From positions 2,887,501-2,951,500 of the forward strand of contig NZ_CP067420.1 of the NCBI RefSeq assembly GCF_016653635.2: a DNA stretch of 64,000 nucleotides, given 5' to 3'. The translations under genes were made by a program, and so were the position numbers. Of the stretch, positions 53,012 through 61,019 are shown piece after piece (position 1 is the first letter of the stretch; each line of letters begins with the position of its first letter). Under the pieces are notes generated by a model. That model worked only from the letters and a program-made list of their open reading frames with translations, had not been told where the DNA came from and ran no database searches. Source of the DNA: Skermanella sp. TT6. GTDB lineage: Bacteria > Pseudomonadota > Alphaproteobacteria > Azospirillales > Azospirillaceae.

Positions 53012-53968
53012 TCACTCCGCCGCGCAGGCGCTCATCCGGGTGCGGCCCAGTTCCGCGCGCAGGTCCGCCACCTCGGCACGGAGCTGCTCGACGATCCCGT
53101 TCAGGTCGGCGGTCGAGGTCCGGACCGACGGGTCGCGCCCGCGGAGCTGGGCGAATCCGTCTAGGATCAATGTGCGGTGGACATACAGGACGTAGCCCAA
53201 CTCGCCGCCGGTCCGATAGGCGGCCGCAGCCTCGGCGCGGCGGCGTACCGCCAGCCATAGTCCGGCGCCGACATAAAGCGCGATGAGCAGGACCACGGCG
53301 GACATCATCGCCGTGATCACGAACCCCAGCGTGGCCAGGGTCTGCCGGAGCGGGCCGAACCAGCCGGCCGCCGTATCGACCAGGGTGCCCACAGGTTCGG
53401 CGAGCTTCTTCACCTCGCCGACCGCCTTGCCGATCTCGCCTTGCGCCGCCTGGACGGCACGGCCGATCGGGCCGCCCGGACCCAGCGGGGCGAAGGCTTC
53501 GCGCAACGGACCGATCGGGATGGTGACGGGCCGGTCGGGGATGCGGATGGCCGGAAGCGTCTCGTTGAGCAGCTTTCCCGTTTCCACGTCTATCTTGGCG
53601 AAGCCTGATCCGAACGATACCGTGCGGGACGGTACCTGGATCTGGCGGGCGCCGGCATAGCCCAACTGCCCCGCGTCGATCCGCAGATCCTGGATGCTTC
53701 CCAGCTTCACGAAAACCCCGTCGATCTGACCGTTCAGCCGGTCAAGGGTATCGGCCATCCCGCCATAGGTCCGGCCGATCGCTTCAAGCCTCGGCACGAT
53801 CTCTGTGTTCACGGTCTCGACGACTGTCTCGATCCTTTCACGCGTCGCCTGCCCGGCATCGAATACCAGCTTGCCGGCGAACACCACGCCGCCCAGGATC
53901 ACGGCGGGGGGCGCCAGGGCCAGCATCAGCAACGAAAGCCCCTTGAGCCTCACGGTCATGTTGCGCAT
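53012..53968 (-). CDS. Membrane protein of unknown function with two membrane segments
   Basis: I do not recognise a family. It has 318 residues: an N-terminal membrane helix (LSLLMLALAPPAVILGGVVF), a periplasmic or cytoplasmic middle of about 200 residues rich in helices and with IPDRPVTIPIGPLREAFAPL, a second helix pair (LGFVITAMMSAVVLLIALYV), and a charged C-terminal coiled coil (IVEQLRAEVADLRAELGR). Start is ATG 53968 with GGAGG upstream. It is followed by the lytic transglycosylase 47 bases on, so it may take part in cell-envelope upkeep. Confidence 0.6.
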   Translation of the reverse strand: MRNMTVRLKGLSLLMLALAPPAVILGGVVFAGKLVFDAGQATRERIETVVETVNTEIVPRLEAIGRTYGGMADTLDRLNGQIDGVFVKLGSIQDLRIDAGQLGYAGARQIQVPSRTVSFGSGFAKIDVETGKLLNETLPAIRIPDRPVTIPIGPLREAFAPLGPGGPIGRAVQAAQGEIGKAVGEVKKLAEPVGTLVDTAAGWFGPLRQTLATLGFVITAMMSAVVLLIALYVGAGLWLAVRRRAEAAAAYRTGGELGYVLYVHRTLILDGFAQLRGRDPSVRTSTADLNGIVEQLRAEVADLRAELGRTRMSACAAE

Positions 53969-54212
53969 GTCATCGCCTCCTCTGTTTCGAGGAGCGAACC
54001 AAAGCATAAGAGAAACACTGGATTCAGTGAAACGCCTCACAATGTTCTAGAGTAATTAAAGGCAGTAAGATTCTCTATACTGCTTTTCCCTCTGATGAAT
54101 ATATTATCGAAAGTGGTATTCGAGAGTCTGCTGGAAATGCCGAAAAAGTCGCTCCCGTCCGCTGTCGAGCCCTATATCAAGCGCATCGACAGTCCTGCAC
54201 CGGGAGCTCCCG

Positions 54213-54581
54213 ATGATCCTTCCGAACTCACGCAAGACGCTGGCCGCCGCGGCGGTCCTGGGCACCCTGGCCGTTACGCCGACCGCCATGGCGCACCATG
54301 GCTGGGGCAGCTACGACAGCACGGCGCCGACGACCCTGGACGGCACCGTCCAGTCCGTGTCGTTCGCCAATCCCCACGCTTCGATCCAACTCGAATCCCA
54401 GGGCAAGACCTGGTTCATCGTGCTGGCACCGCCGTCCCGCATGACCACCCGGGGGCTGCCGGACGGGACCTTGCGCCAGGGACAGACGGTCAGCCTCGAC
54501 GGCTATATCCACAGGAGCGACCCGACCGAACTGCGGGCGGAGCGGATCCGGGTCGACGGCAAGTCGGTCGAGCTGCGCTGA
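54213..54581 (+). CDS. Small exported protein, DUF6152-like
   Basis: A 122-residue exported protein with a signal peptide (LAAAAVLGTLAVTPTAMA). The mature part begins AHHGWGSYDSTAPTTLDGTV and forms an OB-like beta barrel (VSFANPHASIQLESQGKTW). The HHGWGSYD opening fits the DUF6152 group, often seen near membrane proteins of the kind encoded next. No enzyme motif is present. Its stop overlaps the next start (TGATG). Confidence 0.65.
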   Translation: MILPNSRKTLAAAAVLGTLAVTPTAMAHHGWGSYDSTAPTTLDGTVQSVSFANPHASIQLESQGKTWFIVLAPPSRMTTRGLPDGTLRQGQTVSLDGYIHRSDPTELRAERIRVDGKSVELR

Positions 54582-55078
54582 TGGAGCATGCCGGCACCGG
54601 GCCTGGTTGGGCACTCGCGCTGGAGCATTCCGCGCTGGGCGAGGCGCTCCGGCAGGCCCTCTGGCTCTATCCCGCCGCCAATGTCCTGCATGTGCTGGCG
54701 GTCGTCGCCATGGTCGGCAGCATCTTCGCCTTCGACCTGCGGATCATGGGCATGGCGCGGTCGCTGCCCGTGGCGGCGCTGGGGCGGCTTCTGCTGCCGA
54801 TCGCCGCAGGCGGGTTCGCGGTGGCGATCGTGACCGGCTTTCTGCTGTTCACCGCCGACGCCACGGCCGTCTGGAACAACCCTGTCTTCGTCTACAAGCT
54901 GGGCCTGATCGGCTTGGGCCTCGCCAACATCGTGGCTTTTCACCTGATACCCTGGCGCAGGGTGGAGACTTGGAACGCTGAAGTCCGGGCACCCGGCCTT
55001 GCCGTCGCGGGCGCCTTCGTGTCGGCCGGCGTCTGGGCGAGCACCGCGACCCTGGGGCGGCTGATCGCCTATTTCTAG
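54581..55078 (+). CDS. Small membrane protein, DUF6644-like
   Basis: A 165-residue integral membrane protein with four hydrophobic helices. The segment LWLYPAANVLHVLAVVAMVG, with its histidine, followed by IFAFDLRIMGMAR, matches the DUF6644/DUF2214-like group. The start ATG 54581 shares a base with the stop of the upstream gene, so the pair is coupled. A haem or metal role is possible because of the in-helix histidines, but this is a guess. Confidence 0.6.
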   Translation: MEHAGTGPGWALALEHSALGEALRQALWLYPAANVLHVLAVVAMVGSIFAFDLRIMGMARSLPVAALGRLLLPIAAGGFAVAIVTGFLLFTADATAVWNNPVFVYKLGLIGLGLANIVAFHLIPWRRVETWNAEVRAPGLAVAGAFVSAGVWASTATLGRLIAYF

Positions 55079-55123
55079 AACTGTACCTGATCAGGTCAAT
55101 CCGCCCGAGACAGCTGATCCGAT

Positions 55124-55211
55124 GCGTTGCGCCACGGACGCAACCTACGATCGCCGGTCCGCATCAGCTTCGGCCTGCATCGAGCCGTAGGTTGCGCCCA
55201 TGGCGCAACAC
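55124..55211. repeat. Imperfect inverted repeat, REP-like
   Basis: Arms of 26 bases at 55124-55149 and 55186-55211, with three mismatches and a 36-base centre. The arms hold CGTAGGTTGCG and TGGCGCAAC. Such GTTGCG/GGCGCAAC palindromes are scattered through many proteobacterial genomes. It lies in the 243-base gap before the pyrB paralogue; no gene is seen there. Confidence 0.65.
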
Positions 55212-55321
55212 GATGGGGCGAGTGGAACGGCCGGCTGCAAGGACCGGAGCGGTTCAACCTGATCGGGAACTCTCTAGGTGATTGCAGGGCGGGAACCGCG
55301 TCCTTATAGTCCCGCCCCATC

Positions 55322-56083
55322 ATGACCATCCCGCCGCGCGTTCCCGGTCGCCCCCGTCATCTGCTGGCTCTGCAAGGCATGTCGGCCGCGGAACTGTCAA
55401 TCCTGCTCGACCGTGCCGACGATCCGCCGACGGATCGGCCGCTCGCCGGGCGCCGCGTCGGCGGCCTGCTTCCGGCGGACGCTGCGACCCTCCGGGCGGC
55501 ATTCGAGACGGCGGTGCTTCGCCTCGGTGCCGAGCCTTCCGAGGATGCCTCTGACTGCGCGGCGGCGCTCGTGCGGGATTCACGGCCCGGCGGCGCCGCG
55601 TGGGTCGCGAATCGCGCTCCCTGCCCGATCGTCAACGCGGGCGACGGCGGCCACGAGGATCCCATCGGGGCGCTGGCAGACGCCGTGGCGATGCGCCGCC
55701 GCTTCGGCGACCTGCGGGGCCGGGTGGTGGCGCTCGCGGGCGATATCCTGCACCATGGCGCGGCATTCTCCTCGATCCACATGCTGAACGCGCTGGGCGC
55801 CTTCGTCCGCGTGGTCGCACCGCCGACCCTGCTGCCGCCGGACATCGACCGGCTGGGCGCGGAAGTCCACCACGTCCCGGCCGAGGGTCTGCGCGGGGCC
55901 GACGCGGTGGTCCGCTACCCGCTCGACGTCCGGCGCTCGCTCGGGACCCTCGTTCCGTCGCAGCGGGAATTCGACGAGACCTTCGGTGTCGATGCCGGGA
56001 GCTCCCTGATCGAAGCCGATCAGGCGACCCTCGCCTCCGTGATCGCCGCCTGCCTCGACCATGTCACCCGCGAGGTCGCGTGA
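55322..56083 (+). CDS. Aspartate carbamoyltransferase paralogue with lost active site
   Basis: Clearly related to PyrB, but probably not catalytic. It has 253 residues where PyrB has about 310. Conserved stretches remain: VINAGDG-like IVNAGDGGHEDPIGALADA, and LAGDILHHGAAFSSIHMLNA and VRVVAPPTLLPPDIDRLG. The functional residues are gone: the STRTR phosphate loop is LLPADAATLRAAFE, HPTQAL is EDPIGAL, the Arg after DILHS is lost, and the HPGP loop is absent. The order pyrB-pyrC-plsY is as expected, so this occupies the normal pyrB position. It may be a structural partner or a gene in decay; an active pyrB elsewhere is expected. Confidence 0.75.
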   Translation: MTIPPRVPGRPRHLLALQGMSAAELSILLDRADDPPTDRPLAGRRVGGLLPADAATLRAAFETAVLRLGAEPSEDASDCAAALVRDSRPGGAAWVANRAPCPIVNAGDGGHEDPIGALADAVAMRRRFGDLRGRVVALAGDILHHGAAFSSIHMLNALGAFVRVVAPPTLLPPDIDRLGAEVHHVPAEGLRGADAVVRYPLDVRRSLGTLVPSQREFDETFGVDAGSSLIEADQATLASVIAACLDHVTREVA

Positions 56084-57306
56084 TGGCACCGCGCATGGCG
56101 TACCGGAACGCAAGGCTGCTGGACCCGGCCACCGGCCTCGATGCCATGGGAACCTTGCTGACCGAGGGCGGGACGATCGCGGACTTCGGCCCCGGCCTGT
56201 TCGCCGACGGCGTGCCGGATGGGATCGGGGTGACCGATCTCGGCGGCCAGTGCCTGGCGCCGGGCCTGATCGACATGCGGGTGACAGCCGGCGGCCGGGA
56301 AGAGGCGACCCCCGAGGCGGCCGCCGCCGGCGGCGTCACCGCCATGGTATGCCTGCCGCCGGGTGCGGATGAAACAGCATCGCCCGTCCGGGTCTATCGC
56401 TATGGCCGCGCCTCCGACGGCGCGCGCGGCCTTGCCGAGATGGCGCTTGCCGCCCGGTCCGGCGCCCTGGCCTTCACGGACGGGGAAGCCGCGATCGCCG
56501 ACGCGGCCGTCATGCTGCGCGTGCTGCGCTATGCGGGCGCCCTGGGGCGCCCGGTCGTCCAGCACCCGGAGGAACCCAGCCTCGCGGATGGCGGGCAGAT
56601 GAATGCCGGCGAGGTGGCGACCCGCATGGGCCTGCCCGGCATCCCGGCCCAGGCCGAGGTCATCCTGATCGAACGCGACCTGCGTCTGGTCGAGCTGACG
56701 GGGACCCGCTACCACGCCGCCCATGTCTCGACCGGGGCGGCGGTGGAGGTGATCCGCGACGCCAAGCGCCGCGGCCTGCCGGTCACCTGCGACACGGCGC
56801 CGGCCTATTTCGCCCTGACCGAAACCGACGTGATCGGCTACCGGACCGCCGCCAAGCTGTCGCCGCCGCTCCGTGGGGAAATGGACCGCCGCGCCATCGT
56901 GGAAGGCCTCGCGGACGGCACGATCGATGCCGTCGTCAGCGACCACAGGCCCCAGCCGGCCGACCGCAAGGACGTCCCCTTCGCGGACGCCGCCTGCGGC
57001 ATCGTCGGCCTGGAAACCCTGCTGCCGCTGGTGCTGGAACTGGTCCATAACGGCAAGCTGCCGCTGTCGCGGGCCCTGGCCGCCCTGACCTGCAATCCGG
57101 CCGACCTGCTGGGCCTGCCGCTCGGCCGGCTCGCCCAGGGGCGCGCCGCCGACCTCACCGTCTTCGATCCCGACCGGCTGTGGCGGGTCGACGTCGCCCG
57201 CTTCCGAAGCCGTTCCCGCAATTCGCCGTTCGACCGCCGTCCCGTCACCGGCCGCGCCACCCGCACCGTCGTCGGCGGCGCCACCGTCTTCAACCTGGAC
57301 GCATGA
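56083..57306 (+). CDS. Dihydroorotase-like protein, PyrC' type, probably non-catalytic
   Basis: Amidohydrolase-fold homologue of dihydroorotase with 407 residues. The usual metal motif DxHxH near residue 60 is GLIDMRVTAGG, so both histidines are missing. Other parts are kept: VVQHPEEPSLADGGQMN, RYHAAHVSTGAAVEVIR, VTCDTAPAYFALTETD and DAVVSDHRPQPADRK. In Pseudomonas an inactive PyrC' is needed to hold PyrB in its complex, and the alphaproteobacterial proteins at this position often lack these histidines. This copy also has a shortened loop after the motif. It starts at the last base of the pyrB paralogue's stop, so the two are coupled. Confidence 0.75.
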   Translation: MAPRMAYRNARLLDPATGLDAMGTLLTEGGTIADFGPGLFADGVPDGIGVTDLGGQCLAPGLIDMRVTAGGREEATPEAAAAGGVTAMVCLPPGADETASPVRVYRYGRASDGARGLAEMALAARSGALAFTDGEAAIADAAVMLRVLRYAGALGRPVVQHPEEPSLADGGQMNAGEVATRMGLPGIPAQAEVILIERDLRLVELTGTRYHAAHVSTGAAVEVIRDAKRRGLPVTCDTAPAYFALTETDVIGYRTAAKLSPPLRGEMDRRAIVEGLADGTIDAVVSDHRPQPADRKDVPFADAACGIVGLETLLPLVLELVHNGKLPLSRALAALTCNPADLLGLPLGRLAQGRAADLTVFDPDRLWRVDVARFRSRSRNSPFDRRPVTGRATRTVVGGATVFNLDA

Positions 57307-57334
57307 TCCCCTCGATCCACCGGAATTCAGCAGC

Positions 57335-57967
57335 ATGCCCGATCCGATAAGCTGGGGTTTCTCCTGGCCCTACCTGCTCGCCGCCGCCGTCGCGGGATAT
57401 CTCCTGGGGTCGATCCCGTTCGGCCTGGTGCTGTCCCGGATTGCCGGCTATGGCGACATCCGGAAGATCGGCTCCGGCAATATTGGCGCCACCAACGTCC
57501 TGCGCACCGGCAACAAGCCGCTCGCCGCCCTGACCCTGGTCCTGGACAGCGGCAAGGGCGCCTTCGCCGTGCTGGTCGCCAGCCGGTTCGGTCCCGACGC
57601 CGCCGTGCTGGCGGGAGCCGGATCGATGCTCGGGCACACTTTTCCGGTGTGGCTCGGCTTCAACGGCGGCAAGGGCGTGGCGACCGCCCTCGGCGTGCTG
57701 CTGGCGGTCTCCTGGCCGGTCGGGGTTATCGCCTGCCTGACCTGGCTGCTGGTCGCCTTCGCGCTCCGCTACTCGTCCCTGTCCGCGCTGGTGGCGCTGG
57801 GCATCAGCCCGCTGACCGGCTGGTACTTCGCGGGACCGCAGGTCGGACAGCTCTGCGCCTTCATCGCGGTGCTGGTCTATATCCGCCATCATGCCAACAT
57901 CCGCCGCCTGCTCAAGGGCGAGGAGCCCAGGATCGGGTCGAAGAAGAAGGCGGAATCCGCATCCTGA
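57335..57967 (+). CDS. plsY: Glycerol-3-phosphate acyltransferase PlsY
   Basis: Membrane acyltransferase that uses acyl-phosphate to make lysophosphatidate, the first step of phospholipid synthesis with PlsX. It has 210 residues and five membrane segments. The three catalytic motifs are visible: SGNIGATNVLRTGNK, the glycine-rich FNGGKGVATALGV, and the C-terminal region with RHHANIRRLLKGEE. ATG 57335 follows the dihydroorotase-like gene by 28 bases, so it likely belongs to the same transcript. Confidence 0.93.
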   Translation: MPDPISWGFSWPYLLAAAVAGYLLGSIPFGLVLSRIAGYGDIRKIGSGNIGATNVLRTGNKPLAALTLVLDSGKGAFAVLVASRFGPDAAVLAGAGSMLGHTFPVWLGFNGGKGVATALGVLLAVSWPVGVIACLTWLLVAFALRYSSLSALVALGISPLTGWYFAGPQVGQLCAFIAVLVYIRHHANIRRLLKGEEPRIGSKKKAESAS

Positions 57968-58044
57968 CAAGCGAACGTTGCCACCTCGCGGCACGGGGCG
58001 CTATCGTTACCGTCGCAAACGACTCCGGGGAGAAGCGTCCAGCC

Positions 58045-58869
58045 ATGCCGATCAAATCCATCCTGCTTCACATGGCCAACGACGAGCAGCACGCCGACCG
58101 CCTGCACCGCGGGATCGAGCTGGCCAAGCGCTTCGATGCTTATCTGGAGATCCTGTACATCGCGACTCCGGTCACGATGCCGGCCGGGATCACCGGCCGG
58201 GGCGCATCCTACGCCTACCTCGCCGAGGCGACGGCCATCGCCCACGAGAAGGCGGAGGAGATCGAGCACGAGGTCCGGAACCATTGCGCCGACGTGACCT
58301 ACTCCTTCCGGGTCGAGGAGGGCGACCACGTGGCCCTGCTGGCCCGGCGGACCCCGTTCGTCGATCTTGCCGTGGTCAGCCAGTCGCACCCCGCGAACCT
58401 GGAGGACCGCGTCCGGCTCCAGATCCCCGACCAGCTTCCGATGCAGGCCGTCTGTCCGACGATCATCCTGCCGTGGGAGCGGCGGGTGCCGACTTCCGGC
58501 AAGCACACGCTGATCGCCTGGAAGAACACGCGCGAGGCGGGACGCGCCGTTCGCGACGCGATCCCCTTCCTGTCCGATGCCGAGGCCGTGACCGTCCTGA
58601 CCATCGAGCGGCCTGGCAAGCCGGACCCGTCAGGCCAGGAGATCTGCGAATACCTGGTCAAGCACGGCGTCAATGTCGGCTTGCGCAACAACATCAACGA
58701 CAACGACGCGAGCGTCGGCGAGATCATCCTTCAGGTCGCGCAGGAACTGGACTGCGACGCTTTGGTGATGGGCGCCTACGGCCATTCCCGCCTGCGAGAG
58801 CTGATCATCGGCGGCGTCACCCGGCACATACTGGGCCACATGGACCTGCCCGTCCTGATGTCCCACTGA
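58045..58869 (+). CDS. Universal stress protein, tandem UspA domains
   Basis: Cytosolic stress protein with two UspA folds in 274 residues. Domain one starts IKSILLHMANDEQHADRLHR. Domain two starts HTLIAWKNTREAGRAVRDAI and ends with the ATP-binding type motif MGAYGHSRLRELIIGGVTRH. Domain one lacks the G-2x-G-9x-G loop, as is common for tandem forms. It is convergent with the antiporter gene, with the long inverted repeat between them. Confidence 0.88.
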   Translation: MPIKSILLHMANDEQHADRLHRGIELAKRFDAYLEILYIATPVTMPAGITGRGASYAYLAEATAIAHEKAEEIEHEVRNHCADVTYSFRVEEGDHVALLARRTPFVDLAVVSQSHPANLEDRVRLQIPDQLPMQAVCPTIILPWERRVPTSGKHTLIAWKNTREAGRAVRDAIPFLSDAEAVTVLTIERPGKPDPSGQEICEYLVKHGVNVGLRNNINDNDASVGEIILQVAQELDCDALVMGAYGHSRLRELIIGGVTRHILGHMDLPVLMSH

Positions 58870-58922
58870 CGGCGGGAAGAGGGCACTGATCAAGCGTGAA
58901 AAACGACGGTTGGCGCCGGCGA

Positions 58923-59008
58923 GGGATAGCGGGGTCAGACCACCATTTCCCCTGATGATTGAAATTCTGGAGAGTTGGTGGGAAATGGTGGTCTGACCCC
59001 GCTATCCC
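58923..59008. repeat. Perfect 29-bp inverted repeat between convergent genes
   Basis: Arms at 58923-58951 and 58980-59008 match perfectly over 29 bases, with a 28-base centre. The arm contains GCGGGGTCAGACCACCATTT-type sequence (core GGGGTCAGACC). No U run follows on either strand. It may act as a two-way terminator for the stress protein and the antiporter, or be a small mobile palindrome. Confidence 0.85.
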
Positions 59009-59043
59009 GGTTCCGGCCAGCTCGGCGATTTATCCCACGCCCC

Positions 59044-60525
59044 CTACAGGAAGAACACCACCGTCGTCAGCAGGAACAGCGGGATCAGGATCAACCCGGA
59101 CCAGGCGATGTAGCCGAAGAAGCTGGGCATGTTGACCCCGCGCTCCTCCGCGATCGCCTTGACCATGAAGTTGGGCGCGTTGCCGATATAGGTGTTTGCG
59201 CCCATGAACACCGCGCCGGCCGAGATCGCCAGCAGCGTGTTCGGAACGTCGTGCATCAGGTGCATCGGGTCGCCGCCGGCCGTGTTGAAGAACACCAGGT
59301 ATGTCGGCGCATTGTCCAGGAAGCTCGACAGGATGCCGGTCGCCCAGAAATACATGTAGTTGATCGGCTGCCCGTCCGGCGTGGTGACGGCCGAGACGAT
59401 CCCGCTGAGCGCGCCGTCGGTTCCGGCGCGCAGGATCGCGATGGCCGGGATGATGGTCAGGAAGATGCCGGCGAACAGCTTGGCGACCTCCAGGATCGGG
59501 AACCAGCTGAAGGCGTTGAGCCGCCGGCTCTCGTTGCTGGTGAGCCTGAGCGAGAGCAGCGCGATGCCGACCAGCAGGACGTCCCGCGCGACGTTCTGGA
59601 TATCCACATGCACATGATATACCTCGAAGCCGATGCCCGGCTTCCACACGCCGCTGAGCAGCACCGCGGCGACCACGCCGCCCAGCAGCAGGATGTTGAT
59701 CCCGCCCTCGATCCCCAGCTTCTCGGCGTCCCGGGGCTTCTCCTTCCGGGGCGGTTCCCTGGTGTAGAGGAAGCTGTCCATGGCGAAGAAGATCGCCAGC
59801 AGCACCGCGGAGACCAGCGCCATGGGCAGCAGCATGTGCCGCGTCGTCCAGAAGAAATCGACGCCCTTCAGGAAGCCCAGGAACAGCGGCGGGTCGCCCA
59901 GGGGCGTCAGCGATCCGCCGATGTTGGCGACCAGGAAGATGAAGAAGACGACCACGTGCACCTTGTGGCGCCGCCCGTCGTTGGCCTTCAGCAGCGGGCG
60001 GATCAGCAGCATGGCGGCCCCGGTCGTGCCCATCCAGCTCGCGATCACGGTGCCGAGAAACAGTATGCCGGTGTTGACCAACGGCGTGCCGGTCAGGCTT
60101 CCGGTCACCCGGACCCCGCCGGCCACGGTGAACAGGGCCAGCAGCAGCACGATGAACGGGACGTATTCCAGCAGGACGGTATGAAGGACCTCGTAAAGGG
60201 CGAGGTCAAATCCATATGTCAGGGCGAACGGGACCAGGAAGGACAGTGCCCAGAAGGCCGATATCTTGCCGAAATGATGGTGCCAGATGTTCGGCGCCAG
60301 CAGCGGGAACAGCGCGATGGAGAGCAGGATCCCCGCGAACGGCAGGACCCAGATCAGCCCGAGCGCGGCTCCTTCCAGATGGGGGGCGCCGCCATGCTCC
60401 CCCACCGCCTCGGCCGCCGCCAGGAGCCCGGGGAAGGTGAGCACGAGGCAGGAGATGATCAGCGCAACGAGGGCGCCGGGCGCACCCACGATGCGGCGGA
60501 GGGGTGCTGTCACGTCGCGTTCCAT
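59044..60525 (-). CDS. NhaD-like sodium:proton antiporter / citrate-transporter family
   Basis: Inner-membrane transporter of the ion transporter superfamily, most like NhaD-type Na+/H+ antiporters. It has 493 residues and about twelve membrane helices. Conserved stretches are FTVAGGVRVTGSLTGTPLVN, VANIGGSLTPLGDPPLFLGF, SSFLDNAPTYLVFFNTAGGD and ANTYIGNAPNFMVKAIAEER. The paired TPLGDPP and DNAPTY segments line the ion site. The start at ATG 60525 is preferred over an upstream in-frame codon. The substrate may be Na+ or a dicarboxylate. Confidence 0.8.
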   Translation of the reverse strand: MERDVTAPLRRIVGAPGALVALIISCLVLTFPGLLAAAEAVGEHGGAPHLEGAALGLIWVLPFAGILLSIALFPLLAPNIWHHHFGKISAFWALSFLVPFALTYGFDLALYEVLHTVLLEYVPFIVLLLALFTVAGGVRVTGSLTGTPLVNTGILFLGTVIASWMGTTGAAMLLIRPLLKANDGRRHKVHVVVFFIFLVANIGGSLTPLGDPPLFLGFLKGVDFFWTTRHMLLPMALVSAVLLAIFFAMDSFLYTREPPRKEKPRDAEKLGIEGGINILLLGGVVAAVLLSGVWKPGIGFEVYHVHVDIQNVARDVLLVGIALLSLRLTSNESRRLNAFSWFPILEVAKLFAGIFLTIIPAIAILRAGTDGALSGIVSAVTTPDGQPINYMYFWATGILSSFLDNAPTYLVFFNTAGGDPMHLMHDVPNTLLAISAGAVFMGANTYIGNAPNFMVKAIAEERGVNMPSFFGYIAWSGLILIPLFLLTTVVFFL

Positions 60526-60576
60526 GAATCTCGGCAATTTTCGACAAGCCACTCGGTAAGGCGGCGGAGTATGCCG

Positions 60577-60619
60577 CCGGATAAGGGACAAGCCAAGCTG
60601 AAAGCCTGCCCTTATCCGG
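60577..60619. repeat. Inverted repeat at the end of the TRAP operon
   Basis: A perfect 11-bp inverted repeat, CCGGATAAGGG at 60577-60587 and CCCTTATCCGG at 60609-60619, spans the DUF1850 stop codon. It could form a hairpin in the TRAP operon message (minus strand), but no U run follows, so termination is uncertain. Confidence 0.5.
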
Positions 60620-61016
60620 CCGGGCAGGCGAAAAGCGTCAGGGGCCGGTCCGCGACCCCGGTTATGACGGCCAGGTCGCGGCAGCCTTCCGCGGAACAGA
60701 TTCGGTAGTCGGCGGTGAAGCCGGAATTGGCGAGGTCGAGGCGATCGAGCGGCGGAACTCCGGGCCGATAGACCCAGGAGCCGTCGACCAGCTTCGCACC
60801 CTCCGGCACCTCCATCCCGGCGCCGCTGCCGCGCACGCGCGCCTCCTCAATGAGGAGGCGCCCGTCCGAGATCCGCCAGTCCTCCCGCCACTCGATCCTC
60901 TCGACCGAGTGGGTCCATCCCAGGGAGAAGGCTTCGACCGGAAGGCGCGCCAGCGGCGCGCCCGCGGCCGAGGCGCCGGCCAGGGCGATGCACAGGGCGG
61001 TCACGGGAGCCGGCAT
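60612..61016 (-). CDS. DUF1850 protein linked to TAXI-TRAP transporters
   Basis: A 134-residue exported protein with a signal-like N-terminus (VTALCIALAGASAAGAPLA). The DUF1850 region is recognised by FSLGWTHSVERIEWREDWRI and the ending LFACPAG. DUF1850 genes usually sit next to TRAP permeases of the 4TM/12TM fusion type, as here, 3 bases after the permease stop. Its exact role is unknown. Confidence 0.8.
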   Translation of the reverse strand: MPAPVTALCIALAGASAAGAPLARLPVEAFSLGWTHSVERIEWREDWRISDGRLLIEEARVRGSGAGMEVPEGAKLVDGSWVYRPGVPPLDRLDLANSGFTADYRICSAEGCRDLAVITGVADRPLTLFACPAG

Positions 61017-61019
61017 CGA

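Noticed and set aside
55322-56083. Calling this an active aspartate carbamoyltransferase
   Set aside because: All key active-site motifs are altered and the protein is about 55 residues too short.
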